The translations under genes and the position numbers were made by a program. From positions 1-6,365 of the forward strand of contig JANTGB010000137.1 in assembly GCA_024763115.1 (NCBI GenBank): DNA of 6,365 bases, given 5' to 3'. The notes under the pieces are model-generated. The model saw only the letters and a program-made list of their open reading frames with translations. It searched no databases and was not told where the DNA came from. This stretch comes from Desulfobulbaceae bacterium (GTDB lineage Bacteria; Desulfobacterota; Desulfobulbia; Desulfobulbales; SURF-16). The stretch's first letter is position 1; each line of letters opens with the position of its first letter. Positions 1 to 6,275 of this stretch are shown here, piece after piece.

Positions 1-78
1 TCCAGGTAAGCGACCAGCGGGAGACTCCAGGTAAGCGACCAGCGGGAGACTCCAGGTAAGCGACCAGCGGGAGACTCC
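1..78. repeat. 25-bp tandem repeat, about 3.1 exact copies
   Basis: Three identical 25-bp units occupy 1-25, 26-50 and 51-75, followed by the first three bases of a fourth (tcc, 76-78). Each unit contains GGTAAGCGACCAGCGGGAG, and every unit junction forms the small inverted repeat GGAG-A-CTCC. The array begins at the window edge, so its true copy number is unknown. The copies show no divergence, which points to recent expansion or to an assembly collapse or expansion at a contig end. There are no spacers, so this is not a CRISPR. The array directly adjoins the IS66-like end at 81, on its interior side, so it may be internal non-coding sequence of that element. Confidence 0.9.
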
Positions 79-114
79 GTTAGATTTTCGTGATCAGCCC
101 GGCGCAGCATACTG

Positions 115-122
115 GTGCTATG
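115..122. repeat. 8-bp target site duplication, left copy (GTGCTATG)
   Basis: GTGCTATG lies immediately left of the MITE terminus GTAAT at 123. It is identical to 276-283, immediately right of the other MITE terminus. An 8-bp duplication is the length known for IS66-family transposition. Confidence 0.85.
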
Positions 123-275
123 GTAATCGTTCACCAGCACCTCATCTTCGCCCGTTTTGGCCCTCTCGAATAGCACAAGTATGCTTCGAAGTCCCAAATG
201 AACGAATCTAAGGCACTGGTAAACACTTACAGGACTGAAGGTTATCGTAAATTTTGTGCCCAGGTGAACGGTTAC
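123..275. mobile_element. 153-bp MITE-like element with IS66-type terminal inverted repeats
   Basis: The left terminus GTAATCGTTCACC (123-135) is the inverse of the right terminus GGTGAACGGTTAC (263-275) with one mismatch in 13 bp, and weaker matching continues for a few bases inward. The element is flanked by perfect 8-bp direct repeats (GTGCTATG). I see no plausible coding sequence inside, only a short palindrome CTTCGAAG near the middle. It is therefore a non-autonomous element that would need a transposase in trans. Its ends resemble the ends of the element it inserted into (GTAACC... at 330 and GTAACTGCTCAC at 6276), so host and guest probably belong to the same transposase family. Terminal repeats, target duplication and restoration of the host's length all agree, so the insertion itself is well supported; the family name is less certain. 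Confidence 0.85.
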
Positions 276-283
276 GTGCTATG
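276..283. repeat. 8-bp target site duplication, right copy (GTGCTATG)
   Basis: This is the exact partner of 115-122 and abuts the GTTAC terminus of the MITE at 275. Deleting 123-283 reconstructs the uninterrupted host sequence. Confidence 0.85.
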
Positions 284-336
284 TTAAGACAGGCTGATCG
301 TGTACAGACGGGATGTTGCCGAATGGTTACCGGCAA

Positions 337-2097
337 TCAACAATTTAAAGCCAGAACCTGCAACTGGAGATTACGGCGGCCCTTAAATTCATTGACAGTG
401 AGCCGATAGGCGCAGTCAATTTCATCACCGACAGCGACAGGCAAAGCAGCGCCGGGCTGCTTGACGGCCCGAAACCATATTGCCGAAAAAACCTTATTCT
501 TCAAGGAAAGGCGCAGGGAAAGATGCACAGGTTCCGCTCCGACCAGCCGAAACGAATCAACCTGAAAAGTTCCCGCAAAAACCGGCTCGGCAAATTCCCG
601 GCCAAAAGGACTTAAGATGTTTATCTCTGTTACCGTATCCGGATTAATCTCTGCGCAACCAAGAGTACCGTCCGTCCAGATTAACGGCTCAAGGCGGCTG
701 ACATCTACCTGACATGCCACGGCCTGAGAAAAATATTTTTTAAAATCAGCTAGTTTATCTTTATTTATTGTCATACCGGCCGCACCTCGATGACCGCCGA
801 AACGAATAAACAGGCCGGACTTCTGCTCGTTGACATAATTCAGGGCCTGAAGAATATGTACTCCGTCAATACTGCGGGCAGAGCCGCTAAGCTGTGACCT
901 GTCCGGGGCCGGACTGAAAACCACGGCAGGTCTGCCGAAATAATCAACCAGCCGGGAGGCGACAATACCCTGCACCCCGCTGTGAAAATTTTTTCCGCTT
1001 ACCACAACCGCTCCCTGCTCTGCCGCCCCCATTTTTTCAGCTTCAGCCAGGGCCTGAGCCAGCATTTCCCTTTCAATAGCCTTACGCTCAATATTATCCT
1101 TATCCAGTACAGCCAGCCATTTTGCCGCCTGTCGGTCATCTTCGGCTGCCAGAAAATTCAGGGCGGCAAAGGGATCAGCCAGCCGTCCCCTGGCGTTAAT
1201 TCTCGGCCCGATCTGGAAACCAAGATCATCCGGTTTAAAATTTTCATCTTTTTTGCGGTTCAGGAGATCCGCCATTGCCCGCCAGCAAGGTCTCTGCTTT
1301 TTATTAAACAGATTAAGCCCGAACAAGACAACAGCACGATTAGTGGTGCTGAACAGGGAAACCGCATCGGCAATGGTACTGAGAGCGACCAGGTCAAGCA
1401 GAAATGACATCTTGTCGATATCGGCCTTAAGGAGTCCCCGGGCAATTAACAAATTACGCACATGGCACATGAGAAGCCAGGACACCATGCAGCCGGAAAT
1501 AAATTTATCCGGATATTCGCAACCGGACTGAAGGGGATTAATCACGCAACAGGCTGAATCAGGGACGCCATGAGCAGGAATTGTGTGATGATCCGTGACA
1601 ATCACCTCAATTCCCGCCCCAGCAAGTCTCTTGATATTTTCCTCATCACCGGAACCGCAATCAGCAGTAATAATAAGAGCGGGTTTTTCTTGAGCAGCGA
1701 GAATTTTATCAGTCAATCTCTTGCTTACCCCATAGCCGTCTGTCAGACGGTGTCCGATAAAATGGCTGAGACGATCAGCCTCCACATTAAAAAACCGCAG
1801 CGATTCCTGAAGAACAAGATGTGAGGTAATACCGTCAACATCATAATCAGTAACAATGCCTATATTCTCATTTTCGCTAATGGCCCGGCAGATACGCCCG
1901 GCAGCCCTGTCACTGTTTTTCAAGAGCTGCGGATGGTCTATATCAGCCAGGGATGGCTGGATAATCCCGGCCGGATCAATATCCGTATTTTGAACCCTCC
2001 CGGCAATAATCCTGGCGATGAGGGGGGAAAATCCTGATTCTCTGACCTTGGCAAAAACCTCTGCTGAAATCGGTCTCCGGCATATTTTCTTTTGCAT
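337..2097 (-). CDS. recJ: Single-stranded-DNA-specific exonuclease RecJ
   Basis: RecJ is a 5'-to-3' exonuclease on single-stranded DNA that acts in the cytoplasm in RecF-pathway recombination, mismatch repair and base excision repair. The 586-residue product is close to the E. coli length (577). The DHH phosphoesterase core is intact: motif I DYDVDG (84-89), D146 in TADCG, DHH (169-171), and D235 in LDLVALSTIAD. The GPRINARGRL stretch (297-306) follows. The DHHA1 region has HSGVQGIVASR (372-382), GSARS (405-409) and GGHRGAAGM (434-442), then a C-terminal OB-fold-like region ending at GRRNLQLQVLALNC. All metal-binding motifs are present, so it should be active. It follows the DUF362 gene by about 40 bp in the same direction. 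The ATG start agrees with the usual RecJ N-terminus, but the strong ribosome binding site lies unusually far upstream (see 2130-2138). Its stop is only 6 bp from a transposon-like terminus, yet the C-terminus looks complete. Confidence 0.96.
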   Translation of the reverse strand: MQKKICRRPISAEVFAKVRESGFSPLIARIIAGRVQNTDIDPAGIIQPSLADIDHPQLLKNSDRAAGRICRAISENENIGIVTDYDVDGITSHLVLQESLRFFNVEADRLSHFIGHRLTDGYGVSKRLTDKILAAQEKPALIITADCGSGDEENIKRLAGAGIEVIVTDHHTIPAHGVPDSACCVINPLQSGCEYPDKFISGCMVSWLLMCHVRNLLIARGLLKADIDKMSFLLDLVALSTIADAVSLFSTTNRAVVLFGLNLFNKKQRPCWRAMADLLNRKKDENFKPDDLGFQIGPRINARGRLADPFAALNFLAAEDDRQAAKWLAVLDKDNIERKAIEREMLAQALAEAEKMGAAEQGAVVVSGKNFHSGVQGIVASRLVDYFGRPAVVFSPAPDRSQLSGSARSIDGVHILQALNYVNEQKSGLFIRFGGHRGAAGMTINKDKLADFKKYFSQAVACQVDVSRLEPLIWTDGTLGCAEINPDTVTEINILSPFGREFAEPVFAGTFQVDSFRLVGAEPVHLSLRLSLKNKVFSAIWFRAVKQPGAALPVAVGDEIDCAYRLTVNEFKGRRNLQLQVLALNC

Positions 2098-2129
2098 GGT
2101 TAATTCTATTTCGGCAAGCAGCTGAATTG

Positions 2130-2138
2130 CCCCTCCTT
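2130..2138 (-). promoter_or_regulatory. Strong Shine-Dalgarno AAGGAGGGG upstream of recJ
   Basis: Minus-strand AAGGAGGGG overlaps the TGA stop of the DUF362 gene by one base. It is a near-ideal ribosome binding site but lies 32 nt before the recJ ATG at 2097. The in-frame codon at the best distance (8 nt) is CTG at 2121-2119, which would add eight residues (LLAEIELT in standard code, with Met at the first position if used as initiator). The frame is open from there to the ATG. Translation may therefore start at CTG, or this site may support reinitiation after the upstream gene. Confidence 0.6.
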
Positions 2139-2947
2139 CATTTAATACTCAAAGGCTCGGCCTGACCCAGCAGGTTATGTGCTGTTTTTATGTGCCCGAT
2201 CTCCTGCCATTTCTTTTTAAGCAGTTGCGTGCCATAGGCGTCAATGGCAACCGGATCAAAACCGGCAGCAATTTTTGCCGGCACTGGAGAACAGACCGGC
2301 CCCCGGAGATGGGCCTCAGCCATGCCGACAGTGGCATCCAGAATAGTAAAATCCGGGCTGCGATAACGGTTCAGATCAAAAATTGCCGGATGGATCTGTT
2401 GATGAAACGCGGCCTTATTCCAGGCTCCCCGGCGGAAACGGCTGGGCGGGGCTGCGCCCATCATATTTTTCATTGTCAATGTTACCCCGGCAAGGCTGTG
2501 GGCCTTTAAGACCGGCACTGAAAGCAGAAAAGAGTCAAAAATTATTTCCGGCAATGCTATTTCCGGCCAGCATCTGCAGGCTGAATTTTTCATTTCCCGT
2601 AATGGTTCCCGGTTAAGATCAATGAGCTCAACCCCCTTTTCCGCCGCAAGGGCGGTATAACCCAGCTCCTGAAAAGGATGAAAAGTGTCATAAGCGGTTG
2701 CGCCGGTTCCCTCGGCAATAATTATTTCCGCTCCGGGCAATGTCTTACGCAGATAATCAACCAGGGCTGCAACCAGGCCCACCGGCGTGGTAATGGGTGG
2801 TTTCAATGCCTCAACCAGATTCGGTTTAATCAGAATCCGCCGGTTGCCGATATGAGCAACCAGCCCGCTTTTGTCGAGCAGAGGCGTCAACGTCCGGGCC
2901 CAGCCGTTAAAATGTTCAACCCAGACAATGCCTTTTTTTATAGCCAT
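2138..2947 (-). CDS. DUF362 domain-containing protein
   Basis: This is a 269-residue protein of the DUF362 family, whose biochemical role is not settled; members are often found with iron-sulfur domains or in redox contexts. Recognisable family features are KPNLV (41-45), an EGTG turn (79-82), the signature VLKAHSLAGVTLTMKNMMG (146-164), LDATVGMAEAHLRGP (203-217) and DPVAIDAYG (231-239). It is a DUF362 core only: there is no C-terminal ferredoxin-type CxxCxxC cluster and no signal peptide or membrane segment. The few cysteines (C124, C126, C219) do not form a cluster motif. The ATG start lacks a clear Shine-Dalgarno; the leader is A/T-rich (ending ATTACAAAC). It is transcribed towards recJ, probably in one operon, and diverges from the ABC-F gene. 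The family call is firm; the function is unknown. Confidence 0.9.
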   Translation of the reverse strand: MAIKKGIVWVEHFNGWARTLTPLLDKSGLVAHIGNRRILIKPNLVEALKPPITTPVGLVAALVDYLRKTLPGAEIIIAEGTGATAYDTFHPFQELGYTALAAEKGVELIDLNREPLREMKNSACRCWPEIALPEIIFDSFLLSVPVLKAHSLAGVTLTMKNMMGAAPPSRFRRGAWNKAAFHQQIHPAIFDLNRYRSPDFTILDATVGMAEAHLRGPVCSPVPAKIAAGFDPVAIDAYGTQLLKKKWQEIGHIKTAHNLLGQAEPLSIK

Positions 2948-3047
2948 GTTTGTAATTTTAATCTAAATTAAATAGTTTTTGTATGAGATAGAAGATGTTG
3001 AAAATTATTCATCGTCACAAAAAGGATAGCGATCAATTAACCACACC

Positions 3048-3077
3048 TTGACATTTCAGTAAACCGCTGTCTGTAAG
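3048..3077 (+). promoter_or_regulatory. Possible sigma-70-type promoter for the ABC-F gene
   Basis: A perfect -35 hexamer TTGACA lies at 3048-3053. With an 18-bp spacer, the -10 would be TGTAAG (3072-3077), a 4/6 match to TATAAT that overlaps the start of the 108-bp palindrome. If used, the transcript would carry the whole hairpin in its 5' leader. The -10 is weak, so this is tentative. I found no convincing promoter for the divergent minus-strand operon, only A/T-rich DNA at about 2948-3010. Confidence 0.3.
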
Positions 3078-3180
3078 CGTTTCAGGGACGTCGCCATGGC
3101 ACGTTTTCAAACCCGGCAATATACAGGCGTATAATCGCCGGGTTTGAAAACGTGCAGGGTTGGGTTCATTGAGCGCTTAC
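3073..3180. repeat. 108-bp palindromic element with a perfect 19-bp stem
   Basis: The inner arms GCACGTTTTCAAACCCGGC (3099-3117) and GCCGGGTTTGAAAACGTGC (3137-3155) are exact reverse complements. Within the 19-nt loop, TATAC (3120-3124) and GTATA (3129-3133) can pair further. Outer arms GTAAGCG (3073-3079) and CGCTTAC (3174-3180) lie almost symmetrically, 19 and 18 nt beyond the stem. No T-tract follows, and the element lies upstream of two divergent genes, so it is not an ordinary terminator. GTAAGCG is the kind of terminus seen on IS66-family elements, so a palindromic MITE or dispersed REP-type repeat is likely. No 8-bp target duplication is visible (cgctgtct on the left, caaaaata on the right). 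It ends 16 nt before the ABC-F start codon. Confidence 0.75.
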
Positions 3181-3196
3181 CAAAAATATAAATTAC

Positions 3197-5170
3197 ATGA
3201 TTACGATCAACAACCTTAATATACAATACGGCAAAAAACATCTTTTTAAAGCTGTTTCCTGCCGTATTAACCACGGTGACCGGATCGGCCTGATCGGCGT
3301 TAACGGCACTGGAAAATCCACCCTGCTGAAATTGATTGCCGGAATTAATGAGAGCGACAGCGGGGTAATTGTCCGGGGCAAAAATACCACCATCGGCTAC
3401 CTGCCCCAGGAAATAAGCCGTTTTGCATCAGGACGCACCCTTTATGAAGAAGCGGAAACAGCCTTTGCTCCTCTCCTGGCCAAACAACGCCAGCTTGATG
3501 AAATAAATAAAAAACTGGGCCGGACAAACCATTCAGAGGACGAATTATCTCTTTTGCTTAAGCAACAGGGAGAATTGCAGAACGAGTTGGATCATGCTGA
3601 TATTTTCCGCCTTGGTTCCGAGATCAAAAAGGTTCTGTTTGGTTTGGGCTTTAAAGATGACGACTTAAGCAAAGAATGTCACGTTTTCAGCGGCGGCTGG
3701 CTGATGCGTCTCATGCTGGCCAAGCATCTCCTGGCCCGGCCCGACTATCTCCTCCTTGACGAACCGACCAACCATCTGGACATTGAATCCCTGACCTGGC
3801 TGGAAGAATTTCTCAGAGGCTATCCCGGCGGCCTGATAATTATTTCCCATGATCGGGCCTTTCTCGACAACATGACAAATATTACCTGGGAACTGAGCCT
3901 GGGGCGGCTGACGCCTTATAAGGGAAATTATACAAAATACCTTAAAGCTCGAGAAGAGAGACTGCAGATTATCAGGGCCGCCTATGAAAACCAGCAGGCC
4001 AGAATTCAGCAGACCAAACGATTTGTTGAACGGTTCCGGGCCAAATCCACCAAGGCCAAACAGGTCCAAAGCCGGGTCAGGCAGCTGGAAAAAATGGAAC
4101 TTATCGAACTGGAAGAAAGCGAAAGGAAAATATTATTTCGTTTTCCTCCTGCCGCGCCCAGTGGACGGCTGGCAGTAGAGGTTAAACATCTGGCCAAGTC
4201 TTTTGCCGACAAAAATGTTTTTCATGATATCAGCTTTGAACTTAACAGGGGCGATAAACTTGCTGTGGTCGGGGTTAACGGGGCCGGCAAATCCACCCTG
4301 GTAAAACTGCTGGCCGGTCTTATCAAGGCTGACAGCGGGACAATCCGGCTGGGCCACCAGGTGACGATATCATATTTCGGCCAGCATCAGGCCCAGGAAC
4401 TTGACCCTGGTTATACCGTTCTTGAGACCATGAATCACGTTGAAGGAGAAAAAAGTATAACCCGGATCAGATCTCTGCTTGGCGCTTTTCTCTTCAGCGG
4501 CGATGAGGTGGACAAAAAGGTGGCTGTTCTTTCCGGCGGGGAAAAAAGCCGTCTGGCCCTGGCCCGGATGATATTGACTCCGGCCAATCTGCTTATCATG
4601 GACGAGCCCACCAATCATCTGGACATGATGTCCCAGGAGATTCTGCAGGAGGCCATGTCCCAGTATGACGGCACTATAATCGTAGTCTCACATAACCGGT
4701 TTTTCCTGGATAATTTCGTCAATAAAACCCTGGAAATAAAAAAGGGCCAGGCAACCATTTTCCCTGGTAATACCGTTTATTATCTGGAAAAAATCAAAGA
4801 GCTCAGCGAAAACAAAAACGATAATCCGGGCAGTGCGCCCCCTCAAAGCAAGGTGGATCATAAGCAGAAAACCCTCCGCGGCAAAAAAGCGCGCCAGGCT
4901 CAGGCCCGATTACGCCGGGAACTGCACCGCAAGACCGGTGAGCTGAAAAAAAGAGGCAGACAGGCGGAAAAAGAAATTGAAATACTGGAAAAACGCAAGG
5001 AGGAACTGGAAAACATCCTGGCTGATCCGGAACTTTATAAAGACCAACAACGATTCAACCGGCAATCAGGGGAATATGGTAAAATTAATGACAAACTTGA
5101 GCGACTGTACCATAAATGGGAAACAACCCAGAGCCGGATCGAAGAAATTGAAGCCGATATGATGGTATAA
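3197..5170 (+). CDS. ABC-F family ATPase (YheS/Uup/YdiF-like), two ATP-binding cassettes
   Basis: ABC-F proteins are soluble, without membrane domains, and most characterised members act on the ribosome, affecting translation of difficult stretches; some protect against antibiotics. The 657 residues show cassette 1 with Walker A GVNGTGKST (34-42), Q-loop Q71, signature FSGGW (164-168), Walker B LLLDEP (185-190) with TNHLD, and switch H218. A charged linker follows (about 240-315, the P-site tRNA interaction motif region). Cassette 2 has Walker A GVNGAGKST (359-367), signature LSGGE (445-449), LLIMDEP (465-471) and H499. Residues about 545-655 form a highly charged C-terminal coiled coil, as in Uup and YheS. 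SGGW in the first signature is usual for this family. Both catalytic sites look intact. The start lacks a Shine-Dalgarno, and its leader is cut short by the palindrome ending at 3180. A housekeeping role is more likely than resistance, but the subfamily cannot be fixed by eye. Confidence 0.95.
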   Translation: MITINNLNIQYGKKHLFKAVSCRINHGDRIGLIGVNGTGKSTLLKLIAGINESDSGVIVRGKNTTIGYLPQEISRFASGRTLYEEAETAFAPLLAKQRQLDEINKKLGRTNHSEDELSLLLKQQGELQNELDHADIFRLGSEIKKVLFGLGFKDDDLSKECHVFSGGWLMRLMLAKHLLARPDYLLLDEPTNHLDIESLTWLEEFLRGYPGGLIIISHDRAFLDNMTNITWELSLGRLTPYKGNYTKYLKAREERLQIIRAAYENQQARIQQTKRFVERFRAKSTKAKQVQSRVRQLEKMELIELEESERKILFRFPPAAPSGRLAVEVKHLAKSFADKNVFHDISFELNRGDKLAVVGVNGAGKSTLVKLLAGLIKADSGTIRLGHQVTISYFGQHQAQELDPGYTVLETMNHVEGEKSITRIRSLLGAFLFSGDEVDKKVAVLSGGEKSRLALARMILTPANLLIMDEPTNHLDMMSQEILQEAMSQYDGTIIVVSHNRFFLDNFVNKTLEIKKGQATIFPGNTVYYLEKIKELSENKNDNPGSAPPQSKVDHKQKTLRGKKARQAQARLRRELHRKTGELKKRGRQAEKEIEILEKRKEELENILADPELYKDQQRFNRQSGEYGKINDKLERLYHKWETTQSRIEEIEADMMV

Positions 5171-5208
5171 AACTTTCCATGGCATGGTATAATTGCATCT
5201 GGTATAGT
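5163..5208 (+). promoter_or_regulatory. Possible promoter(s) for the FHA gene: three TGGTATA direct repeats
   Basis: TGGTATA occurs at 5163, 5185 and 5200. The second copy continues as TGGTATAAT, an extended -10 (TGnTATAAT, hexamer 5188-5193). The third gives TGGTATAGT (hexamer 5203-5208). No matching TTGACA-like -35 is visible, which is tolerable for extended -10 promoters. The first copy overlaps the stop codon of the ABC-F gene. The FHA gene may therefore have its own start or tandem starts in addition to read-through from upstream. Confidence 0.4.
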
Positions 5209-5242
5209 ATCGCAGGTTTCATAAGGATAATAATAAGCTGTT

Positions 5243-5248
5243 AAAGGA
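5243..5248 (+). promoter_or_regulatory. Ribosome binding site of the FHA gene
   Basis: AAAGGA lies 10 nt before the ATG at 5259. It supports that start and contrasts with the two divergent genes, which show no Shine-Dalgarno. Confidence 0.65.
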
Positions 5249-5258
5249 CTTTTAAAAA

Positions 5259-6242
5259 ATGCCGCAACCGCCAAACATAATTGTCCAGATTATTCATATA
5301 GAAGGCCCGCTTAAAGGCCGGATACAGGAATTAAATCAACCGCAACTTGAAATCGGTCGCCATAAATCCTGCCAGATCAAGTTCCCCGCTGACATAACGG
5401 TAATTTCCCGAAAACACGCGACAATTGTCAGGGACGGTAACAGGTTTAAGATAATTGATCACAGCGGTAACGGCACCCTGGTAAACTCCCAGCCGATCAA
5501 GGAAGAATATTTAAAAGACGGCGATGTCATAACTGTGGCACCGGGCGGCCCAAAGTTCAGCTTTCTGACCGAAATAAAGCCGGGTGCAGCTCCGCTTGAG
5601 CCTGCCCCGCCCGCTGAACCGGCAGCTGAACCTGTAAAGGCGGCGGCTCCGGTTCAACAACCAGCTCCTCCACCCCCGCAACCTGAACCTGAACCTGCAG
5701 CTCAGCCATTGCCGGACTATCAACCGCCACCGGCAAAACCTGAACCTGTCAGACAGCCGCCGCCTGAGGTTGAGGCTGCGCCTGCGCCTGCTCCACCTGC
5801 GGCCTCGGAAAAATTAATATCACCATTTGTGGTTCAGTATGGGCCGACAATAAACTCCTTTGACTCCCTGCCCATTACCATAGGTCGTCATCCCTCATGT
5901 GAGTTTATTATTGAAAAAACCGGTATTCTTGAGCATCAGGCCCAGATAAATTTTCATAACAGTCAATTTTACCTTGAGGACAGAACAGGACAACAGCGGG
6001 TTCTGGTTAACGGCTCTCCCATTCAGCAGGAAACAGTGCTCCAACACAATGATGAAATCACACTTAGCGCAACCGGACCTTTTTTTCGTTTTCTTGAGGG
6101 GGGAAGGCTGGTGGAAATTGAAAAAGAACCTGTTGTGGAGCCGGAAAAACAAGAAAATGAAACTGCCTCCGACCAGGATCAAACAAGCACAAGTCCTTCC
6201 AGAAAAATCAAATCATTGTTTGATAAATTTTTAAAACATTAG
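5259..6242 (+). CDS. Protein with two FHA domains joined by a proline-rich linker
   Basis: FHA domains bind phosphothreonine peptides and serve kinase signalling and complex assembly. In this 327-residue protein the first FHA (about 7-105) has all key residues: G33-R34, S50-R51-x-H53, N71-G72-T73 and N76. Residues about 108-185 are rich in Pro, Ala and Glu, with PEPEP-type repeats, and look disordered. The second FHA-like domain (about 190-285) keeps G209-R210 and VNG (250-252), but the Ser/His positions read LEHQ and the NGT loop reads GQQR, so it probably does not bind phosphothreonine. A Gln/Glu/Ser-rich tail ends in a basic amphipathic stretch (KIKSLFDKFLKH, 316-327). No signal peptide or membrane segment is seen. 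It follows the ABC-F gene by 88 bp with a good ribosome binding site. No kinase, phosphatase or secretion gene is nearby, so its partner is unknown. Confidence 0.88.
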   Translation: MPQPPNIIVQIIHIEGPLKGRIQELNQPQLEIGRHKSCQIKFPADITVISRKHATIVRDGNRFKIIDHSGNGTLVNSQPIKEEYLKDGDVITVAPGGPKFSFLTEIKPGAAPLEPAPPAEPAAEPVKAAAPVQQPAPPPPQPEPEPAAQPLPDYQPPPAKPEPVRQPPPEVEAAPAPAPPAASEKLISPFVVQYGPTINSFDSLPITIGRHPSCEFIIEKTGILEHQAQINFHNSQFYLEDRTGQQRVLVNGSPIQQETVLQHNDEITLSATGPFFRFLEGGRLVEIEKEPVVEPEKQENETASDQDQTSTSPSRKIKSLFDKFLKH

Positions 6243-6275
6243 GCGCTTAAAGCCATAGTATAAACAATTTTTTGT

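Larger units (their letters stand above)
92..299. repeat. Subterminal palindrome of the left IS66-like end, split by the MITE
   Basis: GATCAGCCCGGC (92-103) pairs imperfectly with the sequence ending in GGCTGATC (292-299). With the MITE and one target duplication removed, the palindrome is 47 bp. The corresponding palindrome at the right end (6308-6353) is 46 bp. The MITE sits in its loop. The arms are imperfect; a role as a transposase-binding or hairpin site is inference. Confidence 0.5.
81..330. mobile_element. IS66-like element end (left copy), interrupted by a MITE
   Basis: The block starts with TAGATTTTCGTGATCAG (81-97) and CGGCGCAGC (100-108) and ends with GAATGGTTAC (321-330). Read on the minus strand it is the inverse of 6276-6364: the outer 17 bp and the 9-bp block are identical, and the terminal GTAAC is shared. 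After removal of the nested insertion and one target duplication (161 bp), it is 89 bp, exactly the length of the right copy. Termini beginning GTAA, plus the 8-bp duplication made by the nested relative, fit the IS66 family; that family call is inference. The element body would lie to the left, outside the window. The terminus is only 6 bp from the recJ stop codon. Confidence 0.55.

Noticed and set aside
1..78. CRISPR array
   Set aside because: Units are directly adjacent and identical with no spacers, and no cas genes are present.
982..1407. Open frame of 141 codons on the plus strand
   Set aside because: It lies antisense within recJ, whose catalytic motifs fix the true strand; composition and sequence look like a shadow frame.
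3099..3155. Rho-independent terminator
   Set aside because: The stem is strong, but no T-run follows on either side and no gene ends there; both neighbours point away.
3665..4069. Open frame of 134 codons on the minus strand
   Set aside because: It is antisense to the ABC-F gene across its signature and Walker B region; no recognisable domain.
3197..5170. Antibiotic-resistance ABC-F protein
   Set aside because: The long charged C-terminal coiled coil and general make-up fit YheS/Uup-type housekeeping members; no resistance context or attenuator leader peptide is seen.
5511..5723. Arg-rich open frame on the minus strand
   Set aside because: It is the antisense of the proline-rich FHA linker; Pro/Ala codons read backwards give Arg/Gly-rich nonsense.
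6242..6273. Terminator after the FHA gene (GCTTAAAGC and a T6 run)
   Set aside because: The stem is only three or four pairs and the T-run starts about 14 nt later, too weak and too distant.
331..6275. Proven composite transposon
   Set aside because: No transposase and no outer target duplication can be seen within the window, and the cargo is housekeeping in type; only the inverted ends are observed.
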